Positions 23,832 to 28,125 of a stretch of DNA of 28,125 bases are shown here, piece by piece. Made by a program: the position numbers and the translations under genes. This DNA comes from Paucidesulfovibrio sp050251775 (lineage in GTDB: Bacteria; Desulfobacterota; Desulfovibrionia; Desulfovibrionales; Desulfovibrionaceae). Each line of letters begins with the position of its first letter. Position 1 is the first letter of the stretch. The notes below the pieces were generated by a model. That model worked only from the letters and a program-made list of their open reading frames with translations, was not told the DNA's origin and did no database searches. The stretch covers positions 1 through 28,125 of the forward strand of contig JBFWMD010000049.1 of assembly GCA_050251775.1 (NCBI GenBank). Direction: 5' to 3'.

Positions 23832-25352
23832 CTATGAATTGGTTGAATGGAAAAGCGCCTGGGCAAAGAGCTGGAACATGGCCGGAGCCAGTTCCCGGAT
23901 GGCCTGGATGTTGATGCTGCGCCTCGGCATGAGGCTCGTGATGCCTGGGGAGTCGATGCCAAGGCCGAAGACCTCGATCTCCGCCAGCCGCGCCGCAGAC
24001 AGGGCCTGCTTCGCTGTCTCGTGGTTGTCGGGATCTCCGTCCGTGACGAGCAGCAGAATCTTGCGCTGCTCCCGCAAGGGGACCATCTCCAGGATCGCCC
24101 ACCAGAGCGCCTCGCCCATGGGCGTCTTTCCGCTGGCCGCGAGACCAAACCGCGTATGCACAGGCTGGCCGTGCCGAACCAGCGGAGCCACCGTTTGCAG
24201 GTCGTCCTCCCCGTGTCCCGCCGGGAACACCGTGACCGCCACGTTGATGCCCATGAGCTCCATGGTCCTCGCAAGCACATGGCAAACCTGTCCCGCCACA
24301 GTGATCCGCCTGCGCATGGAGCCGGAACAGTCCAGCAGGAGATGCACGGCGGTGTTCATGGCTGTGCGTTGTCCCTGTCGCAGGAAGACCTTCGCGTCCC
24401 GCACCGCGAGCCGGTGCAGCCGCGTGGGTGCAACCCTGCCGCGCGACGACGGGACATTGTGACAGACCAGCTGCGCCTGGAGCTTCCCCTGGAGCCGCGT
24501 GCGCAGAGCCAGGGTGATCCGCCGCGCGGTTTCCAATTGCTCCGCCATGAGCGGACGCATGCTCTTTCCGCCAATGGTGGCCACCTGAACACGCGCCCCG
24601 GCACGTTCGTCCTTCCCTTGAACGCCAAGCTCCAGGGACTTGCCCAGGATCGCGCCGAGTTCGCCCGGCAGCTCCTTTTCCGTGGCCCCGAGCAACCGCT
24701 CCACGCTCGCGGCCTGCGGCTCGGCAGCCGGAAGCGCCTTCGCCTTGTGGCCAAGCTCCCTGACAACCGCCCTGGCGGCGTCCAGGCAGGCCTGGGAATC
24801 CGGACAGGAACGCCTGACCTGCTCCAGGATCATTCCGACCCGAACCAGCAGGTCCGGCCAGAAGCGGTCCAGGATATCCCTGGCTTTCCGGACACGCACC
24901 GACAGTTCCGGCACATCCCAGCTGCGCACGCTCAAGAGCAGCCAGTTCAGCAGCAGAAGGGCCGGATTTTGCTCGTCCGGCTCCGGGCTTCGCTCCAGGA
25001 ACAGATGCCGGATCAGCCAGGTGAAATTCCGGCGGCAGCCCGGATACTGGGCCGCCAACAGGTTTTCCACGCGCCAATCCTCGAAGATGTTCCAGATGTG
25101 CTTCTCCAGAGCGGTGAGATCACGCAGACAGTCAAAGTCTGTGTACCGCAAGTGTGCGGCCTCATGATCGACATAACCGCGCACCAGCCCCAGGAAGGTG
25201 CGGTCCGCTTCCGCTGGCAGGCTCGGCAGATGGATCACCCGACCGTCCGTCCAAGCCCTGTTGCCGCCAATATGCACCTGAATGCCGTAGGAACGCCCGA
25301 GAGCGCTGGCCAGCAGGGGCAAACTGTGCAGGAGGGGATTTGTCCTCGCCAT
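23832..25352 (-). CDS. CobT-like von Willebrand A protein with HExxH motif
   Basis: A 506-residue protein. The C-terminal VWA domain has a full MIDAS metal site: DCSGS (341-345), Thr410 (KTPMGEA) and Asp438 (LLVTDGD). The N-terminal half holds HEAAH at 63-67 in VDHEAAHLRYTDF, a possible zinc-protease motif, and FEDWRVENLL (90-99), which resembles the CobT block around the IEDxRIE motif. It is the partner type of CobS/MoxR ATPases: the ATPase and VWA protein work together as a chelatase-like remodelling machine. There is no cobalamin gene nearby, so a cobaltochelatase role is unlikely. ATG at 25352 has GGGGAGG upstream; it lies 12 bases after the DUF3150 gene. Confidence 0.85.
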   Translation of the reverse strand: MARTNPLLHSLPLLASALGRSYGIQVHIGGNRAWTDGRVIHLPSLPAEADRTFLGLVRGYVDHEAAHLRYTDFDCLRDLTALEKHIWNIFEDWRVENLLAAQYPGCRRNFTWLIRHLFLERSPEPDEQNPALLLLNWLLLSVRSWDVPELSVRVRKARDILDRFWPDLLVRVGMILEQVRRSCPDSQACLDAARAVVRELGHKAKALPAAEPQAASVERLLGATEKELPGELGAILGKSLELGVQGKDERAGARVQVATIGGKSMRPLMAEQLETARRITLALRTRLQGKLQAQLVCHNVPSSRGRVAPTRLHRLAVRDAKVFLRQGQRTAMNTAVHLLLDCSGSMRRRITVAGQVCHVLARTMELMGINVAVTVFPAGHGEDDLQTVAPLVRHGQPVHTRFGLAASGKTPMGEALWWAILEMVPLREQRKILLLVTDGDPDNHETAKQALSAARLAEIEVFGLGIDSPGITSLMPRRSINIQAIRELAPAMFQLFAQALFHSTNS

Positions 25353-25364
25353 GACGCACCTCCC

Positions 25365-26420
25365 CTACCAAAGCCCCAGGCTGTCGAGATGGACAACGGG
25401 TGACGCCACGGGAGCATGCGCGGGGCTGAACGGCGCTCGCCCCAGGGGAAACTCGGGAGCGAATTCCTCGTCATTCTCCAGGCTCGAATCCAGACCCGAA
25501 TCCATATCAGAGACCGGAACCGCAGCATCCAGGGCAGGCAGAAGCGGAGCCTTGAGCAGCCCCTGGAGAATCGCGTCCGGACTCCTGCCGTCCATGACCT
25601 TCTGGCCATGCTCCACAAGCAGGTCGGGATTGCCGAGCAAACAGACCAGCCCCTGAAGCATGACCAGTTCCGCGCCGTCGATCCTGCCGGACTCCGGAAC
25701 CCTGGCCAGGGCCGTCTCGATCAGCTCCGCCACGGGAGCCACCCGAGGCTCCACAAAACTCAGGCCGCAGAGCTTGCGCTGAAGGGTGCGCAGCGGCGAA
25801 AGCGCCTTGCGGGTGATCTCGGTTCTGCCTGCATAGCTCTTGTGCCAGGCGTCCCTTGCGGCCTTGGCCACCTCGCCGAAGAGCCGCGCGCCCAGACCGC
25901 TCACTTCCTCATGCAGTCCCACCTGCGCCTCGGCATTCCGAACCTTGCGCGGAGGCGTGACCCGGAAGAGCTGCCAGCTGAAGCCCAGGCGGCTGCGCAC
26001 ATGGTCCGCACTGACCAGTGAACTGGCGATGATTGACTCCCAGCCAGGATTGTCCAGAATCCAGCCGCGCACTGCATCGTCATAGCGGTGCAGGAAGGCC
26101 TCCTTGGCAGACTGGTAATCGTCCGCAATGGCCTGGAGTCCGGCCTGGACCTTTTGCACCGACGCTTCCGGGATGGCCCAGCCTCCCAGGAATCGCACGC
26201 CGATCCGGTCCAGCATGGTTACGGCCTTGGCCTTGAGCGAGCCGAAAATGCGCAGTTCCGCAGGATCGCAGATGCGCTTGCTGCCAAGCGAAGCCAGCTT
26301 TTCCGGCGGCAGGTCCGCCGTGCCGAAATCCGAGGGCGTAAGCTTCTTGCGGGCCGACCAGATGTTCACGTCCAGACGAACCGCCACCAATTCCTTGAGC
26401 ACCTTGATATCCGTGGACAT
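25365..26420 (-). CDS. DUF3150 family protein
   Basis: A 351-residue soluble protein beginning MSTDIKVLKELVAVRLDVNIW, followed by SARKKLTPSDF, a pattern of the DUF3150 family, found beside CobS-like ATPases in phages, plasmids and SXT-type elements. It is mostly helical, with an acidic tail (DMDSGLDSSLENDEEF). Biochemical function unknown; by position it links the ATPase and VWA proteins. ATG at 26420 has GGAGG eight bases upstream. It is separated from the ATPase gene by an 84-base gap with a terminator. Confidence 0.8.
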   Translation of the reverse strand: MSTDIKVLKELVAVRLDVNIWSARKKLTPSDFGTADLPPEKLASLGSKRICDPAELRIFGSLKAKAVTMLDRIGVRFLGGWAIPEASVQKVQAGLQAIADDYQSAKEAFLHRYDDAVRGWILDNPGWESIIASSLVSADHVRSRLGFSWQLFRVTPPRKVRNAEAQVGLHEEVSGLGARLFGEVAKAARDAWHKSYAGRTEITRKALSPLRTLQRKLCGLSFVEPRVAPVAELIETALARVPESGRIDGAELVMLQGLVCLLGNPDLLVEHGQKVMDGRSPDAILQGLLKAPLLPALDAAVPVSDMDSGLDSSLENDEEFAPEFPLGRAPFSPAHAPVASPVVHLDSLGLW

Positions 26421-26470
26421 GGCGTCCTCCTTTGTATTGCTTTCATGTTCAAACCGCCCGGCATGGGCGC

Positions 26471-26503
26471 AGAAAAGAAGAGGGGAGCCGAAACCGGCTC
26501 CCC
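26471..26503 (-). terminator. Terminator directly after the AAA+ gene
   Basis: A perfect 9-bp stem (26482-26490 with 26495-26503, loop AAAC) starts one base after the ATPase stop and is followed on the minus strand by TCTTCTTTTCT. It lies inside the operon, so it probably sets a lower level of DUF3150 and VWA. Confidence 0.75.
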
Positions 26504-26504
26504 C

Positions 26505-27515
26505 TCAGGACACGTCTTGGTTTTGCGCCCCTGTGGGCGCGTCCGCCGATGGGAACATGCGCTGGGCCAGCTCATGCAGCATGGAGCGCGTTTCCCGTGT
26601 GGCCCGAAAGCCCAGCGCCCGGTCCAGGGCGTAGCTCACGGGCTGCACCCCTTGATGCGCCAGGGGCTGAAAGCGCAGGGTCAGGTCTGCCCAGCGCAGA
26701 AGCGTCCGTGTGGAAAACGTGACCTCGATGCTCTCGCCGAGCGGGGTCTGCGTGTCTCCGAAGCCGCGAAAAAGCCTGCGCACCTCGCCCGCGAACTCCA
26801 CCATGGTCTCCCGGACCGCCTCAGGAAGCAGGGAAGCGGTTCTGGCAAGCAGGCGCAGCTCCGCCTCCTTTGCCGGGTAATCCACCTCGCAGAGCCAAAA
26901 CCGGTCCATGAACGCCAGGTTCTGCCGCAGCGTGCCCTGGTAGAGCCCGGTTTCGTCCGAGCCGCCGTTGGTGTTGGCCGTGGCCACGAAACGGAACAGG
27001 GGATGCGGCTTGATGACCTCCCCGCCGTTTTCCGGAATGCAGAGCGGATCGCCGTCCAGAATGCCGTTCAGGCCGGAAAGCGTGGCCGGGTCCAGAAGGT
27101 CCAATTCGTTGAGCAGAAACAGCCCGCCGAACTTCAAGGCCAGGGCCAATGGACCATACTGGAAGGTCATCCAGCCCTCTTCCAGGCTCAGATGCCCGAC
27201 CAGGTCGGTGAACTCCAGCCGCGCATGGCCGGTCACGTCCAGGACCGGGTAGTTCAGTTTGGCCGCCAGCTGTCGGATCAGACTGGTCTTGCCGCTACCT
27301 GTGGGGCCGAAGACATAGAGCGGATCGGCCTGTTGCATGAACCAGACGATGATCTCCCGCATGGTCTCGTGGAACTGGTAGTCCGGATCGGGATCCGGCG
27401 TGTACGCGCACGGAGCGGCAAAGCCCTGGATAATGCGCCCCGAGGGCTGTCCGCTGAACACCGTGCCCGCATCCATTTCCATGACCTGAAGATTCTCAAG
27501 CTCCAGATGTGGCAT
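26505..27515 (-). CDS. CobS/MoxR-type AAA+ ATPase
   Basis: A 336-residue AAA+ ATPase. Walker A is GPTGSGKT (70-77), Walker B is GGLFLLNELDLL (130-141), and sensor-1 FVATANTNGG and the arginine-rich LRQNLAFMDRFW follow, as in CobS and MoxR proteins. It should form a ring that remodels a target together with the VWA protein. ATG at 27515 was chosen for AGGAGA upstream and the start MPHLELENLQ; a longer frame reaching 27578 overlaps the nuclease gene. Gene order nuclease-ATPase-DUF3150-VWA resembles SXT/R391 elements. Confidence 0.9.
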   Translation of the reverse strand: MPHLELENLQVMEMDAGTVFSGQPSGRIIQGFAAPCAYTPDPDPDYQFHETMREIIVWFMQQADPLYVFGPTGSGKTSLIRQLAAKLNYPVLDVTGHARLEFTDLVGHLSLEEGWMTFQYGPLALALKFGGLFLLNELDLLDPATLSGLNGILDGDPLCIPENGGEVIKPHPLFRFVATANTNGGSDETGLYQGTLRQNLAFMDRFWLCEVDYPAKEAELRLLARTASLLPEAVRETMVEFAGEVRRLFRGFGDTQTPLGESIEVTFSTRTLLRWADLTLRFQPLAHQGVQPVSYALDRALGFRATRETRSMLHELAQRMFPSADAPTGAQNQDVS

Positions 27516-27531
27516 GATTGTTCTCCTGTTG

Positions 27532-28125
27532 TTATTTGGTTGCGGTTTGCGGATGACGCCCCACGAAGAGACGCTCATAGGGGTTGCCCATGTCCGTGCT
27601 GCGGGTCAAAATCCGCTCGCAGACCTCTCCCCCCACCACACTGGTCAGTTCCGCCTGTAATCTGCCACGGTTCAGCGTGGTCCGGCCCGGCATGTTCGAC
27701 ACCTTGAACCGGTACTTGCCCGTGCTCAGCCAGCCGCCAGCTGCATCCCACCTCGCGTACTGTCTGCAAATCCTTTCCTCCATAGCCCGGATCTCCTGCT
27801 CCAGGCTCTTGCGGTTCGCCTTCAGTCCCTCAAGCTGACGGAGCGCGGCGTCACTCTCCGGGCTATCCACCTGCCGGGAGCTGAACTTCGAGCAGGTCGC
27901 CGCATGGTCGCACCAGTCGCAGAGCGGGTGAAACCCCTTGGCGTATTCCAGATCATCCAGCCGGATTAGGCCGTTCGCATACTTCCGATGATTATCCCAC
28001 AAATCGCCAGCCAGCCGCAGGGCCAGGGAATGCATGGCCTCATCCGGAAGATACGGACCAAAAGGCCTTGCTTCGGACATGGACAGGCAGAGCACCCAGC
28101 CTTCGATATCAACCTGTTCCGGAGA
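27532..28125 (-). CDS. C-terminal part of a PD-(D/E)XK-type nuclease
   Basis: The frame is open to the right edge; 197 residues are visible and the start is outside the window. It has FHPLCDWCDHAATC, a C-x2-C-x5-C group like the C-terminal cluster of Cas4, AddB and RecB-like nucleases, and a long charged helix (LRQLEGLKANRKSLEQEIRA), then GKYRFKVSNMPGR, a pattern like the end of YqaJ/lambda-type exonucleases. The catalytic residues would lie in the missing part. A recombination exonuclease next to CobS is also the order in SXT. The stop is 16 bases before the ATPase gene. Confidence 0.6.
   Translation of the reverse strand, partial: SPEQVDIEGWVLCLSMSEARPFGPYLPDEAMHSLALRLAGDLWDNHRKYANGLIRLDDLEYAKGFHPLCDWCDHAATCSKFSSRQVDSPESDAALRQLEGLKANRKSLEQEIRAMEERICRQYARWDAAGGWLSTGKYRFKVSNMPGRTTLNRGRLQAELTSVVGGEVCERILTRSTDMGNPYERLFVGRHPQTATK

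Larger units (their letters stand above)
22651..28125. mobile_element. Left part of a genomic island or integrative element
   Basis: From the tRNA to the right edge the content changes: AT-rich spacer, truncated IS transposase, then an operon of nuclease, CobS-like ATPase, DUF3150 and VWA genes, a set known from SXT/R391-type integrative elements and plasmids. The far end, integrase and transfer genes are outside the window. All genes of the operon point back toward the tRNA. Confidence 0.55.

Noticed and set aside
23488..25077. 529-residue minus-strand frame covering the small zinc-ribbon gene
   Set aside because: Only its last 110 residues are real, starting at ATG 23820 with a strong ribosome-binding site; the rest overlaps the VWA gene in the wrong frame.
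23832..27515. Cobalamin cobaltochelatase CobST
   Set aside because: CobN and all other cobalamin genes are absent, and the ATPase and VWA genes are separated by DUF3150, as in mobile elements.
26088..27707. 539-residue open frame on the plus strand
   Set aside because: Antisense to the DUF3150 and ATPase genes; no recognisable domain.

Overview
The window is GC-rich bacterial DNA that reads as a sulfate-reducing desulfobacterium of the Desulfovibrio group. The main pointers are a DsrC protein with both of its C-terminal redox cysteines, and a six-subunit Rnf electron-transfer complex whose first gene is a decaheme cytochrome c, an arrangement known from Desulfovibrio. Genus and species cannot be fixed from the sequence alone.

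Layout. (1) 1-4943: the tail of an unknown gene on the plus strand faces a minus-strand run of conserved housekeeping genes: rpmE, a DUF1385/YqhQ membrane protein, prfA, prmC and lpxC. Stem-loop terminators lie after rpmE, prfA and lpxC. (2) 5033-7303: a permease behind a TPP riboswitch (very probably the hydroxymethylpyrimidine transporter CytX) and an MscS channel. (3) 7437-11274: dsrC with its own promoter and a structured leader, then a three-gene minus-strand operon of a Tim44-like membrane protein, a family-16-type methyltransferase and a YcaO-TPR fusion. (4) 11419-15509, plus strand: a small membrane protein, an HD hydrolase, a receiver-TPR protein, a sterol-desaturase-like enzyme and an atypical thioredoxin-reductase-like flavoprotein. 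(5) 15600-22503: the Rnf operon in the order cytochrome-C-D-G-E-A-B. (6) 22575-22650: tRNA-Val(CAC), with a double terminator just after it. (7) 22651 to the right edge: accessory DNA that looks like the start of a genomic island inserted at the tRNA. It holds a transposase remnant and a minus-strand operon of a nuclease (cut by the window edge), a CobS/MoxR-type AAA+ ATPase, a DUF3150 protein, a von Willebrand A protein with an HExxH motif, and a small glycine-zipper protein bracketed by a split zinc ribbon.

The most interesting system is the Rnf complex. RnfC has lost the glycine-rich loop that binds FMN and NADH in canonical RnfC, while RnfB carries a roughly 500-residue GltD/NfnB-like FAD and NAD(P)H oxidoreductase fused to its iron-sulfur region. 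This looks like a move of the nucleotide site from one subunit to another, in a complex that also faces a periplasmic decaheme cytochrome. Second is the island operon, which resembles the CobS/DUF3150/VWA set seen in SXT-type integrative elements but adds an unusual membrane-zipper/zinc-ribbon protein. Third is the neighbourhood of dsrC with a YcaO-TPR enzyme and a probable protein methyltransferase, which raises the possibility of a protein-modification pathway tied to sulfur metabolism.
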